64,000 nt of DNA from Nocardia fusca NBRC 14340 (GCF_001618425.1 NZ_BDCU01000051.1:1-64000), one strand, 5' to 3'; counted from the stretch's first letter, positions 25,020-33,735 are shown. The notes: generated from the letters alone by a model not told the origin. Program-made: numbers and translations.

Positions 25020-25457
25020 ATGACCACCACCAGCCCCACCCCCGCCTTTTCCGCCGATGTCGCCGGCCGTCCCGGCACGATCGGTAACCGGGTCCTGTGG
25101 ACCCTGCAGATCCTGCTCGGCCTGTTCTTCGTCATCGCCTCCGGCGGGCCGAAGCTCGTGATGCCGAATGCTCTGGCCGATAACGCACCCGAGAACCTGA
25201 CCATCCCCTTCGGGCTGCTGATCTTCATCGGGGTGGTCGAGGTCGCGGGTGGTATCGGTCTGCTGGTGCCGCGGTTGTCTGCCCTTGCTGCCGTGGGTCT
25301 GTCGGTTCTCACGGTGCTCGCCGCGGGGACGCAGGCGTTCCTCGCCGACCAGCCGGCGATGGCGATCTTCCCGTTGGTGCTCGCCGCGATCTTCGCCTGG
25401 ATCGCCTACGAGCGCCGCGCGGGTGTGACCGGGCTGCGTGACTCGCTGTCGCGGTGA
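25020..25457 (+). CDS. DoxX-family membrane protein
   Basis: 145 aa with four hydrophobic segments (LWTLQILLGLFFVIASGGPKLV, then LLIFIGVVEVAGGIGLLVP, LSALAAVGLSVLTVLAAG and AIFPLVLAAIFAWIA). The G-x-x-K after helix 1 and E-x-x-G-G in helix 2 are DoxX signatures. Family members are membrane proteins often linked to redox stress; no biochemical role is certain. Strong hairpins follow the stop. Confidence 0.85.
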   Translation: MTTTSPTPAFSADVAGRPGTIGNRVLWTLQILLGLFFVIASGGPKLVMPNALADNAPENLTIPFGLLIFIGVVEVAGGIGLLVPRLSALAAVGLSVLTVLAAGTQAFLADQPAMAIFPLVLAAIFAWIAYERRAGVTGLRDSLSR

Positions 25458-25473
25458 GGAAATCTGTAGCTAT

Positions 25474-25556
25474 GACCGGCGATCGGTGGCCCGGCCACCG
25501 ATCGCCGGTCGTGCGTGCTGGTGATCGATCGCCTGTCGGGTTGGCGGCGATCGATC
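25474..25556. terminator. Hairpin terminators between doxX-type gene and convergent SDR fusion gene
   Basis: The first hairpin (25474-25510) has two perfect 18-bp arms, GACCGGCGATCGGTGGCC and its complement, with a single-base centre. A second (25523-25533 with 25546-25556) has 11-bp arms GATCGATCGCC. There is no T-tract. The pair separates two convergent genes. Confidence 0.78.
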
Positions 25557-25684
25557 CCGGGACCCTCCGGCCGCGGCGGGAGCGGGGCCGACCAGGCCGG
25601 CCGGCGCTGTCGGCCGGCCAAAGACCGGTCGGACCGCGTTGCCCTCCGGCGGCCGGGTACACAACGCGGATGCGGGCAGCCCGA

Positions 25685-27433
25685 TCACCGGCCCGGCGCT
25701 GTCGCTCGGCGGGTGCTGTCCGCGAAATCCTTTCGGACCACATCGAGAATCCGGGCGACCTGGTCGGGATGGGTGAGATGCGGATAGTGACCGGCGCCCG
25801 CGATCTCGGTGACCGGGGCGGTGACCGCGCTGGTCAGCGGATCGGCGGACCCGGTCACCAGGTGGACCGGCACGCGCAGTTCGTCGAGGAGGCGGCGGGC
25901 GCTCGCGTGGGCGTCCGGCCGGCCGGCGGCGCGTAGCGCCGCGACCGTGCGGCGGGCCACCCCGGGGCGGCGCAGGTTCGCGCTCGCGCTCTCCGCCGCC
26001 GGGCCCGCCGGGATCCCCAGCAGTGCGGCCAGTCTCACAGGCGGGAGGCGGCGCAGCAGCGCGGTGGCGATCGGGGTGCGGGCGAGGCGGGAACCGCCGC
26101 CCTGCAGGAAGGCCGGAGCTACCAGGACCACGCCCGCGACGCGGTCGGGATGGGCGGCGGCGTATCGGAGTACCGGCACACAGCCGAGGGAATGGCCCAC
26201 CAGCACCGGACGGCCGGCGACCGGCGCCAGGAGGTCGTCGAGCCACCTGTCCGGCCCGCCCGGCTGCGGTGCGGAACGGCCCAGGCCCGGGAGGTCCGCG
26301 GCGAGGGTGGGGGCAGCGAGCAACCCACGGACCTCGCGCCAGGCTTCGCTGTCGGTGGGAAGTCCGTGCAGTAGGACGTATTCCGGCGTGTGTCGTTCGC
26401 CGGAGACCCAGAGCCCGCGTTCGAAGCCCGCGGCGGGGTCGGCTTCGGTGGCGCCGAATCGACTGCTCACCAGGTGATCCGCCCAGTCCCGGAGTACGGT
26501 TTCGGCCGGAGGATGGGTGAGTCCGGCGCGCGCGGCCACCGCGTCGGCGGCGGAGGTGTCGTAGCGATCGCCGGCGATGAAGGCCAGGCGTTCGGCGTCC
26601 ACCCCGGTCAGCCGGCGGGGCAGGTGCGCCACCAGGCCCACGGGGAGGGTGAGGCGCGGCGCGCGGACGTGCATATGCCGGGCCAGCAGCCCGATCAGTT
26701 CCGGGAGCGGCGGACTGGCCGGGTCGAGCACGGTATAGGAACGGCCGGCGGAATCCGGTTGCTGGGGGAGCAGAGTCAGGAAATCGACGAAGTAGGCCAG
26801 GTCCAGGATCGGGAGCAGAGTCTCCGTGTCACCGGGCAGCGCGGGTAGCGCGCCGTGCCACAGATCGCGGACGAGTTCGGCCAGGCCGATGTACTGACCG
26901 GGCCCGATGACGGTGCTCGGATTCGCGACGGTCAGCGGGACGGCGGCGGCCGCGGCCTGTTCGCGCAGCACCGCGTCCGCTTCGAATTTGGAGGCGCCGT
27001 AGGCGCCGACGGCGTAGTCGTGCTCGGCGGATTCCGGCACGGTGACCCGGTAGCCGGTGATGTGGACGAGCCGGCGCAGCCGCGGGCGGCCGGCGGACCA
27101 GCGCAGCACATGGAGGGCGCCGTCGAGATTCACCGCCCGGGCCGCAGCGGGATCGAGCCCGAAGGAGAACCGCGCGGCGCAGTTGTAGACGTCGCGGACG
27201 TCGTCCAACGGTGCCGCGCCCAGGGCGCCGAGGCCGGGATCGGTGATATCGCACCCGAGTACGGTGAGCCGCTCCCGGTCGAGATCCCGGCTGTCCAGCC
27301 AGGACAGAAGCCGTGCCTCGGTCCCGGGGCGGACCGCCGCGGCGACGGTGTGGCCCTGCTGTAGCAGCCGGGCGACGAGGGCGCGGCCGATGAATCCCGC
27401 CGCCCCGAAGACGACGGTGTCGGGAGTACTCAT
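25685..27433 (-). CDS. SDR (NAD(P)-dependent) - alpha/beta hydrolase fusion protein
   Basis: 582 aa from the ATG at 27433, with AGGAAG upstream. Residues ~1-320 are an extended SDR: GAAGFIG Rossmann loop (about 10-16) and the YGASK catalytic pair. Residues ~340-580 are a complete alpha/beta hydrolase: LHGLPTDS, GHSLGC nucleophile, acid in TGSADPL and His in AGHYPHL. The two frames are continuous with no stop, so this is a real two-enzyme fusion. It could reduce or epimerise a substrate and then cleave an ester. It is paired with a TetR and two related operators. Confidence 0.85.
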   Translation of the reverse strand: MSTPDTVVFGAAGFIGRALVARLLQQGHTVAAAVRPGTEARLLSWLDSRDLDRERLTVLGCDITDPGLGALGAAPLDDVRDVYNCAARFSFGLDPAAARAVNLDGALHVLRWSAGRPRLRRLVHITGYRVTVPESAEHDYAVGAYGASKFEADAVLREQAAAAAVPLTVANPSTVIGPGQYIGLAELVRDLWHGALPALPGDTETLLPILDLAYFVDFLTLLPQQPDSAGRSYTVLDPASPPLPELIGLLARHMHVRAPRLTLPVGLVAHLPRRLTGVDAERLAFIAGDRYDTSAADAVAARAGLTHPPAETVLRDWADHLVSSRFGATEADPAAGFERGLWVSGERHTPEYVLLHGLPTDSEAWREVRGLLAAPTLAADLPGLGRSAPQPGGPDRWLDDLLAPVAGRPVLVGHSLGCVPVLRYAAAHPDRVAGVVLVAPAFLQGGGSRLARTPIATALLRRLPPVRLAALLGIPAGPAAESASANLRRPGVARRTVAALRAAGRPDAHASARRLLDELRVPVHLVTGSADPLTSAVTAPVTEIAGAGHYPHLTHPDQVARILDVVRKDFADSTRRATAPGR

Positions 27434-27447
27434 ATCCACTTCCTAAC

Positions 27448-27459
27448 TAGACTGGTCTA
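27448..27459. promoter_or_regulatory. Inverted repeat TAGACTGGTCTA before the fusion gene
   Basis: A 12-bp repeat with perfect 5-bp arms (TAGAC/GTCTA) 15 bp upstream of the fusion-gene start. A matching site, TAGACCGGTCGT, lies before the TetR gene at 28069, so one repressor probably binds both. Confidence 0.72.
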
Positions 27460-27503
27460 CATATTTTGTCAACAGGTGAAAACCCCGTAGGGGGAGCGGG
27501 GAG

Positions 27504-28058
27504 TCAGAGCAGGGTGCGGGCGACGCGCGCGGCCCGATCCAGCGGATCGCGGCTGCGGTGGGTCCGGGCGAGCAGCAGTGCGCCCTCGACCAGCGCGAGC
27601 AGGGAGACCGCGAGATCATCGGCATCGCGATATCCGGCGGTCCGCAGGATGACGCGCAGCGCCTCGGTCCAGCGCGCGTACACCTGGGCGCATGCCTGCT
27701 GGACCGCGTCGTTGGTCCCCGCGACCTCCAGGGCGACGGTGGCGACCGGGCATCCGTTCTCCCAGCCGGAGGCTTCGAGCCGCTCGCCGAGCAGGGTGAT
27801 CAGGCCGGAGACCGCGCCGGCCGGATCGGTGAAGTCGGCTGCGTCGAGTGCCGCGTCGATCAGTCCGGAAGTCTGGCCGACGGCCGCGGCGACCAGTTCG
27901 TCTTTACCGCCGGGGAAGTGGAAGTACAGCGAACCCCGCGGAGTGCCGCTCTCGGTGAGGATCTGATTCAGTCCGGTGCCGAAGTAGCCCTGACGCTCGA
28001 TCGAGTGCCGGGTCGCCTCGATCATCCGCTGCCGGGTCTCGGCTCCTTTGGCTCCCAT
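27504..28058 (-). CDS. TetR-family regulator, LmrA/YxaF-like
   Basis: 184 aa. HTH at ~residues 8-53 (TRQRMIEATRHSIERQGY, then SGTPRGSLYFHFPGGKDELV) and a C-terminal domain with GCPVATVALEV, the pattern of the LmrA/YxaF group. It is transcribed in the same direction as, and upstream of, the SDR-hydrolase fusion gene; similar 12-bp inverted repeats precede both genes. Confidence 0.88.
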   Translation of the reverse strand: MGAKGAETRQRMIEATRHSIERQGYFGTGLNQILTESGTPRGSLYFHFPGGKDELVAAAVGQTSGLIDAALDAADFTDPAGAVSGLITLLGERLEASGWENGCPVATVALEVAGTNDAVQQACAQVYARWTEALRVILRTAGYRDADDLAVSLLALVEGALLLARTHRSRDPLDRAARVARTLL

Positions 28059-28068
28059 GAGCCGAAAG

Positions 28069-28080
28069 TAGACCGGTCGT
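28069..28080. promoter_or_regulatory. Probable autoregulatory operator of the TetR gene
   Basis: TAGACCGGTCGT, ending 22 bp before the TetR start, shares TAGAC and GGTC with TAGACTGGTCTA upstream of the fusion gene. The second half is imperfect. Confidence 0.6.
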
Positions 28081-28160
28081 CATAAAAATGTCAAGGTTCG
28101 ATCCGCCTGCCCGGCCTACCGCCCGTCGGCCGAGGGGGTGGTGAGGAGACGCCGCGGCGA

Positions 28161-29228
28161 TCATCCGGCCGCGGGGACGACTCCCCGTGGCCGGATGAGC
28201 GGTAGATCGTTGTAGGTCACGATGCCGGGCGCCGCGGCGACCACAGCGGGGATGGCGTTGATCACCGGCATGGCGGTCATGATGTGGCCGAGGGTCATGA
28301 AATCGGCGATGGTCTCCGCCCGGAAATCCGGGGGCGGTAGGAAACTCACCACGTTCTTCACGGTCGGCCGCCCGTCCACCTGCAGGATCCAGCCGTCCTG
28401 GTCGATCTTCCAGTCGGGTTCCAGCGTCTGCCCCTTGCGCCACCGCACCGTCAGTTCCACCAGGGTGCGTCCGGCGACGATCCCTTTCCAGCTCGCGAAC
28501 ACTCCCGCCACACAACCGGCCGGAATCGTCCACGACCCCAGATCGAGGTCGGCGGTGGTCTGCGCGAACTCGGCATCGCAACGCACCTCGTCGAGCTCGA
28601 CGTCCAGCGCGTCGGCGATCATCCGCACGGCCTCACCGAAGACCCCCGTGCCCTCGGCCGCCATCTCCGGCAGGCCGGGGTGGTCGATGGGCTGTCCGAA
28701 GCCCACCGGACGCTCGGTCGCGGGCGAGTCGTAGAAGGTGGTGTCCGCGGCTTCGCTGACGGTCACCTTGTCGACGCGGTCGCAGATACCGGCCGCCACG
28801 ATGGCCAGCAGATCGATGAATCCGGGGCTGATTCCGGAGCCGAAGATCGTCGAACCGCCACGGCGACAGGCCGCGGCGAGCCGGTCGCGACCCGGGCCCT
28901 GCCGGTGGCCGGTGATGAAGGAGGCGGTGGTGACCACGTCGACGCCGGCGGACAGGATGCGCACCAGCTCGTCCACATCGATCCACATGGGGTTGTAGAC
29001 GACGCAGTCCGGTTTCAGCGCGAGTAGCGCGTCCACGTCGTCGGTCGCGGTGATGCCCAGGGGTTCGATACCGCACAGTTCGCCGATATCGCGACCCACT
29101 TTCGCCGGCGCCCACGCGTAGCAGCCGACGAGTTCGAGGGTGGGGTTCGCGACGATGGCGCGGACCGAGCTCTTTCCGACATTGCCGGTCGTCCACTGGA
29201 CGACCCGATACCGATCACGCTGGGGCAC
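28161..29228 (-). CDS. NAD(P)H-dependent amine-dehydrogenase / dihydrodipicolinate-reductase-like protein
   Basis: 355 aa. The N-terminal Rossmann signature is VVQWTTGNVGKSSVRAIV with LELVGCYAW, typical of the 2,4-diaminopentanoate dehydrogenase-like and DapB-like group, which is common in mycobacteria and Nocardia. Later motifs FGSGISPGFIDLLAI and SEAADTTFYDSP match the same family. Members are often mislabelled; real substrates in actinobacteria are unknown. It appears monocistronic. Confidence 0.82.
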   Translation of the reverse strand: MPQRDRYRVVQWTTGNVGKSSVRAIVANPTLELVGCYAWAPAKVGRDIGELCGIEPLGITATDDVDALLALKPDCVVYNPMWIDVDELVRILSAGVDVVTTASFITGHRQGPGRDRLAAACRRGGSTIFGSGISPGFIDLLAIVAAGICDRVDKVTVSEAADTTFYDSPATERPVGFGQPIDHPGLPEMAAEGTGVFGEAVRMIADALDVELDEVRCDAEFAQTTADLDLGSWTIPAGCVAGVFASWKGIVAGRTLVELTVRWRKGQTLEPDWKIDQDGWILQVDGRPTVKNVVSFLPPPDFRAETIADFMTLGHIMTAMPVINAIPAVVAAAPGIVTYNDLPLIRPRGVVPAAG

Positions 29229-29902
29229 CCGCTCAGCATAGAGCCGACTTCCAAATTACGGAAAGAATCCTCTGATTTATGAGAACAGCACTCTCGGACG
29301 AGACGTCGAGGGGCCTGTGGAGTGTCGGGGAAGTCTCCGGCGGGCGCCTTCTCTTCGGCGGTCGTGCGGATCACCGCCGGGTCGGCGATACCCGATCACG
29401 GCCCCGGCGCGGCGACACGCGCGGCCTCGCCGACGCGCTGTCGTCGACGGTTCCGCTGCGCGGCGGCCGGGGTGCCGGCAGGGGACGGGCGTGCACCCCG
29501 GGGGCCATTGCGGGGCGTTGTGGCGGCTCACTCTGGGCGCGGGTTCGGCCGCGGTCATCGATTCCGTAACGGCGAGGTGTCCGTCACAAGTGGATGTCAT
29601 CCTCGGTGGTCGTGGTGAGCGCGGATTCCTATCGGTCACGCTCTCGGTAACCGTATCGCCGGGAGGTCGCCGGGATGCCGGGAGGAGTTGCCGAGCAAAC
29701 GAATTCACCCTTGCAATTCTCCGGTGCGGACGCGTGTTCCTGCTGCCGGATATGTGCGGGCGGCCGGTCCGGACGGCACTGTTGTGCAGCTCACTTCGGT
29801 CGATCCGCTGTCATTCGGAGGTCACGGCACGGTAATATTGAAGCGCTCGCCTACGGCGTGAGCGAGGCGAGTCCGCCCGATCGAAGGTTGGTGAAACCGC
29901 AT
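29229..29902. other. Long intergenic region, no gene seen
   Basis: About 670 bp without a frame that has a plausible start, ribosome-binding site and protein character. The right end carries GGTAATATTG (about 29831-29840), a possible promoter for the Nudix gene. Confidence 0.5.
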
Positions 29903-30346
29903 ATGTCGGTATCCATGTTCGACGAGACCCTGCCACGTGGCGAGCGGGACGGGGTCGGACTGCGGGTGGGCGCGATCATAGACCGGGGTGGGGAAGTCCT
30001 GCTACTCGAACTGCCCAGTACCGGACCGATCAGCCCCACCCTGAAACTCCCCGGTGCGACCGTGGAACCGGGGGAATCGGTGACCGGAGCGCTCGTTCGC
30101 GGGGTCCAGGAGGAGACGGGACTGACCGTCACGGATGTCCGTCACCACATCGGCGATTTCGACTATCTGTCCCCCGCCGGGAAGCCGGTGCGGCGATTGC
30201 ACTTCGCCGTCGAGGTGGCGGCGACCGGTCCGGTGGTGCTGAGTGCGCACGCCGGCTACGAATGGGCGCCGCTCAACGGCGAGTTGCATGTCACCTCCTC
30301 GATTCAGAAGATCCTGGACACCTATCGCGAGCTGGTCTATCCCTGA
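29903..30346 (+). CDS. Nudix-fold hydrolase with degenerate Nudix box
   Basis: 147 aa from the ATG at 29903. The Nudix region reads PGATVEPGESVTGALVRGVQ then EETGLTV. Compared with GX5EX7REUXEEXGU, the first conserved Gly is Ala and the Glu of RE is Gly, while the central EE pair that binds metal is kept. It may still cleave a nucleoside diphosphate or act as a non-catalytic binder. No close neighbour explains it. Confidence 0.8.
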   Translation: MSVSMFDETLPRGERDGVGLRVGAIIDRGGEVLLLELPSTGPISPTLKLPGATVEPGESVTGALVRGVQEETGLTVTDVRHHIGDFDYLSPAGKPVRRLHFAVEVAATGPVVLSAHAGYEWAPLNGELHVTSSIQKILDTYRELVYP

Positions 30347-30515
30347 GCCCGAGCGGAGTCGCCGTTCCCGTTGTGAACGGGATCCGCGCGTCGGCATCCG
30401 GCGCGGTGTGCACCACGTCTCCCCGAGTGCGCGGCCGTCCCGGCCGGCGGTGTGATGGCGCCCGGTGGCCGATCCCGGCGGCGGGCGCCCCGGCGGCCTG
30501 CGCGGGCGAGACGGA

Positions 30516-30704
30516 TCACTGGCTGATCACATACGAGTCGGCATCGAATCCTCTTGTGCGGTAGCCGTATTCGTAACTCCAATTCGGGTAGAGTCCCGCC
30601 TTGCGGCCGCCCGGGGTCTGGCAGTAGCTGGTGCCTCCGCCCGATACCCACACCGTGGACACACTGCGCCGCGGCATCTCGTCGAGGAACGCGTCCTGGG
30701 ACAT
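30516..30704 (-). CDS. Small protein (62 aa) in operon with a ferredoxin-type reductase
   Basis: The ATG at 30704 follows GGAAGGACC and lies 17 bp beyond the stop of the reductase. The sequence is polar: MSQDAFLDEMPRRSVS, then VWVSGGGTSYCQTPGG, a Tyr/Trp-rich LYPNWSYEYGYRT stretch and a DADSYVISQ end. There is one cysteine, no signal peptide and no membrane segment. It was not recognised. Co-transcription suggests a subunit, substrate carrier or peptide partner of the reductase. Confidence 0.65.
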   Translation of the reverse strand: MSQDAFLDEMPRRSVSTVWVSGGGTSYCQTPGGRKAGLYPNWSYEYGYRTRGFDADSYVISQ

Positions 30705-30721
30705 GTTCCGGTCCTTCCGGC

Positions 30722-31777
30722 TCAGAGGTCGAGAACCAGTGCGTCGCCCGCCGCGCGTGACACGCAGGGGAGCATATGGGTCGTGCGTTCGGAATCGGGT
30801 AGCGCCCGATCGCGGTGGTCCACCTCGCCGGCGAGCACCGCCGTCCGGCAGGTGCCGCAGAAACCCTGGCGGCACGAATAGGCGGCATCCGGGACGACTC
30901 GGCCGATCGCGGTGAGCGTGGTCTCCCGGGCGCCCACCCGGATCGTACGGCCCGTCCGCGCCAGGGTCAGGTCGAATTCCGTGCCGTCGAGTACGGCGGG
31001 CGCGGAGAACTGTTCGGTGTGCAGGGAACCGGTGGGATTCAGCTCGAACATGCTGCGCCGGGCCGCGGCCAGCATCGGCGGCGGCCCGCAGACATAGACG
31101 GCCGCCCCGGGCGGGGCGGTCGCGATCAGTTCCGGGATGTCGGGCGGACCGTATTCGTCGTCGGGGCGGATCTCGGCTCCGGGCAGGTCCGCGACGAACG
31201 GCATGGTGGCGCGGGACCGTCCGGTGTAGATCAGCCGGCCGCGCGCACCCGCGGCCCGGACCATCGGCAGGATCGGGGTGATGCCGATACCACCGGCGAT
31301 GAACAGGTACGCCGGGGCCGCCACGAAGATGAAGGCGTTGCGCGGGCCCCGGGCCCGTAGCGGGTCGCCGGGGCGGATATCGCGGTGCATCTCCAGCGAG
31401 CCGCCCTCGCCGTTGTCGATCCGCCGGACCGCGATCCGGTAGCGGAACCGTTCGCGGGGGTTACCGCAGAGGGAATACTGCCGCTGCCGCCCGGACGGCA
31501 GGAAGAGATCGAGATGGGCGCCCGGTCGCCAGGCCGGGAGCAGACCGCCGTCGGCCGCGCGCAGGTCGAATCCGCGGACTCCGCCGGCTTCCTCCCGGAT
31601 CTCGTCCACCACCAGCCGCAGTTCGAAACCGCCGCGGCGCACCGGATTCGGCCGGGACAGCAGCGGTGCCGCGGGCCCGGAGACGAAAATGCTCCGGTAG
31701 GCGTCGACGACCGCGCCGAGGACCCGCAGCGGCCGGGGCGCCACGAAATCCGGGGCCCGGGTGCTCGGACTGACCAT
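30722..31777 (-). CDS. PDR/VanB-type oxidoreductase: flavin reductase with C-terminal 2Fe-2S ferredoxin
   Basis: 351 aa. A flavin-binding ferredoxin-reductase module (RQYSLCGNP for flavin; GGIGITPILPMV and VCGPPPM for NAD(P)H) is joined to a plant-type ferredoxin with CRQGFCGTC and a fourth Cys in MLPCVSRA. This order is the phthalate-dioxygenase-reductase class, which passes electrons from NADH to a Rieske oxygenase or P450. No oxygenase is adjacent; the P450s in this window are candidates only by proximity. A 62-aa ORF follows in the same operon. Confidence 0.9.
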   Translation of the reverse strand: MVSPSTRAPDFVAPRPLRVLGAVVDAYRSIFVSGPAAPLLSRPNPVRRGGFELRLVVDEIREEAGGVRGFDLRAADGGLLPAWRPGAHLDLFLPSGRQRQYSLCGNPRERFRYRIAVRRIDNGEGGSLEMHRDIRPGDPLRARGPRNAFIFVAAPAYLFIAGGIGITPILPMVRAAGARGRLIYTGRSRATMPFVADLPGAEIRPDDEYGPPDIPELIATAPPGAAVYVCGPPPMLAAARRSMFELNPTGSLHTEQFSAPAVLDGTEFDLTLARTGRTIRVGARETTLTAIGRVVPDAAYSCRQGFCGTCRTAVLAGEVDHRDRALPDSERTTHMLPCVSRAAGDALVLDL

Positions 31778-31884
31778 GCCGGTCAGCTTACAAGCAACAA
31801 ATAGGCTTGCAATGTTGAATGCCGCCGCGATGAGCGGTGCGTTGGCTCCCCGCGCGGTGGAAGTACCGCCGCGCGGCGCGGCCG

Positions 31885-32217
31885 CTACTTCTCCCGCTTC
31901 TCGTGCGGGACCAGTTCGAGTCCGATGACCGCGACCACGATCCCGGTCAGGCAGACGACCTTGGCGAGGGTGACCGCCTCGCCGCCCGTGATCATGGCGT
32001 AGGCCACGGTCAAGGCGGTGCCGACACCGGTCCAGACGGCATAGGCGCTGCCGATCGGAATATCACGCACCGCCCGGCCCAGCCCGAGCATGCTCGCCAC
32101 CAGCGCGACGAAGAAGACGGTCGCCGCCACCGGTTCGGTCAGACCCGTCGATCTGCCGAGTGCGGTCGCCCAGACCGCTTCGCAGACAGCGCTGGCCAGC
32201 AGGATGATCCACGCCAT
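31885..32217 (-). CDS. SMR-family small multidrug/guanidinium transporter, second subunit
   Basis: 110 aa with four hydrophobic helices; helix 1 has the essential Glu in AVCEAVWA and helix 2-3 the GSAYAVWTGVGT motif that defines the SMR family. It starts 2 bp after the stop of a second SMR gene, so the two are probably made together as an antiparallel heterodimer. Upstream lies a probable guanidine-III riboswitch, which points to Gdx-type guanidinium export rather than generic drug resistance. Confidence 0.88.
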   Translation of the reverse strand: MAWIILLASAVCEAVWATALGRSTGLTEPVAATVFFVALVASMLGLGRAVRDIPIGSAYAVWTGVGTALTVAYAMITGGEAVTLAKVVCLTGIVVAVIGLELVPHEKREK

Positions 32218-32219
32218 GG

Positions 32220-32534
32220 TCAGCTCACCGCCTTCAGGCCCACCACGGACACGATGAGCAGCGAGAGCAACAGCACGCGTGCGGTATCCGCGCGCTCGCG
32301 GCCGGTGGCGACGGCCCATCCGACGGTCAGCGTCGCGCCGGTGCCCACCCAGACGGCATAGGCGGTACCGGTCGGCAGCTCGATCATCGCCCAGGCGAGA
32401 CCGGCCATACTCAGGGCCAGCGCCGCGACGAACAGAACAGTGGGTTTCCACCGGCGGAAACCGTGCGACGCCGACAGCGCGGCGGCCCAGACGGCTTCCA
32501 ACACCCCGGACAGCAACAGGACGACCCAGGACAT
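32220..32534 (-). CDS. SMR-family transporter, first subunit of the pair
   Basis: 104 aa, four helices, Glu in GVLEAVWAAAL (helix 1) and GTAYAVWVGTGAT (helix 3). The helix-1 Trp and Gly pattern fits the Gdx/SugE-EbrAB side of the family. GGAAGGG, the ribosome-binding site, directly abuts the 3' strand of the riboswitch pseudoknot. Paired-SMR operons commonly encode heterodimers whose partners insert in opposite orientation. Confidence 0.88.
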   Translation of the reverse strand: MSWVVLLLSGVLEAVWAAALSASHGFRRWKPTVLFVAALALSMAGLAWAMIELPTGTAYAVWVGTGATLTVGWAVATGRERADTARVLLLSLLIVSVVGLKAVS

Positions 32535-32547
32535 GACAAACCCTTCC

Positions 32548-32589
32548 GAGTCAGTCTTGTCGCGATGCGGGTACTGCTCCCTCGTCCGC
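32548..32589 (-). promoter_or_regulatory. Guanidine-III (ykkC-III) riboswitch
   Basis: Reading 5'->3' on the minus strand, GCGGACGAGG, GTACCCGC and GACAAGAC occur in the order and spacing of the ykkC-III core. GCGG pairs with CCGC to form P1, and GAGCA pairs with TGACTC (one bulged A) to form the pseudoknot P2. The element ends at the ribosome-binding site of the first SMR gene, 14 nt before its ATG. Position before a paired SMR transporter is the known context of this class. Confidence 0.85.
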
Positions 32590-32667
32590 GAGCCCGATCG
32601 CCGGACTCCACTGCGGTAACGAACGAGGTGTGCGCGGGATTCCCGGGGGTGAGCGCAACCACCACCG

Positions 32668-33735
32668 TCACCGGACGGCTCGTGCCGCCGGGGTGCTCTG
32701 CCGCTGTGTCGCGGACCCGTTATCGGCCGCTCGTTCAGCGGTTTTCGCTCGGTTGCGGCCGGCGAGCGGTATCGAGTCGGTGCGGGCCGGGCCGGAACCG
32801 TGGTCGGTCGCGGGGTATCCGAGCCGGGTCCGGACGGCGCTGCCGGCGCAGGCGATGACCGCGAGTGCGCCCAGTGCTGTCGGCCAGGTCAGGTTTTCGC
32901 CGAGGAGCAGCGCGGCCCAGCCCAGGGTCAGCACCGGCTGGACCAGCTGGATCTGGCTGACCTGCGCCATCGGACCGTATGCGAGCCCGCGGTACCACGC
33001 CAGGAAGCCGAGGAACATGCTCACCACGCCGAGGTAGGCGAACGACGCCCACTGGGCCGGGGAACCGGTCGGCGGTCGGCCGACGACCGCGATACCGGCG
33101 AGCACGACCATCGGCGGCGCGGACAGGACGAGTGCCCAGGAGATGGTCTGCCACGGCCCGAGTTCGCGGGCCAGCAGTCCGCCTTCGGCGTACCCGGCCG
33201 CGGCCGCGACGACCGCGCCGAACAGCAGCAGATCCGGCCAGTGCAGACCGCCGAACCCGCCGCCACCGAACACCGCGAAGCCCACGGCCGCCACCGCTCC
33301 CGCCGCCGCGGCACCCCAGAACGCGCGCGGTGGTCGTTCCTCGGTGCGCAGCACCGCCAGGACGGCGGTGGCCGCCGGGAGCAGCGCGATCACCACCGCG
33401 CTGTGGCCGGCCGAGGTGGTGGTGAGCGCGAACGTGGTGAGCAGCGGGAAACCCGCGACCACCCCGGCCGCGACGATGCCCAGCCGGAGCCATTGCCCGC
33501 CCCGGGGCAGCGGCTGACGCGTGACGAGCAGTGCCGTGGCGGCCAGGACGGTGGCGACCACAGCGCGGGCGCAGGCGACGAACAGGGGAGACATCCCGCC
33601 CCCGGCCACGGTGATCCGGGTGAACGGGACGGTCAGCGAAAAGGCCGCGACCCCGAGTAACCCCCAGGCCGGGCCGATCCGAGTCGGCGATAGCAGTCCG
33701 CTGCGCTGGTGAGTAGCGCTACTATGTTCCTTCAT
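32668..33735 (-). CDS. EamA/DMT-family ten-helix exporter
   Basis: 355 aa from the ATG at 33735. About ten hydrophobic segments arranged as two EamA repeats (GLLGVAAFSLTVPFTRITV and GALAVIACAGS mark the ends), with a basic Pro-rich tail. EamA proteins export amino acids or small metabolites. It is divergent from a MocR regulator and the two start codons overlap by two bases, the tightest divergent layout possible, so the pair is probably regulated as one unit. Confidence 0.85.
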   Translation of the reverse strand: MKEHSSATHQRSGLLSPTRIGPAWGLLGVAAFSLTVPFTRITVAGGGMSPLFVACARAVVATVLAATALLVTRQPLPRGGQWLRLGIVAAGVVAGFPLLTTFALTTTSAGHSAVVIALLPAATAVLAVLRTEERPPRAFWGAAAAGAVAAVGFAVFGGGGFGGLHWPDLLLFGAVVAAAAGYAEGGLLARELGPWQTISWALVLSAPPMVVLAGIAVVGRPPTGSPAQWASFAYLGVVSMFLGFLAWYRGLAYGPMAQVSQIQLVQPVLTLGWAALLLGENLTWPTALGALAVIACAGSAVRTRLGYPATDHGSGPARTDSIPLAGRNRAKTAERAADNGSATQRQSTPAARAVR

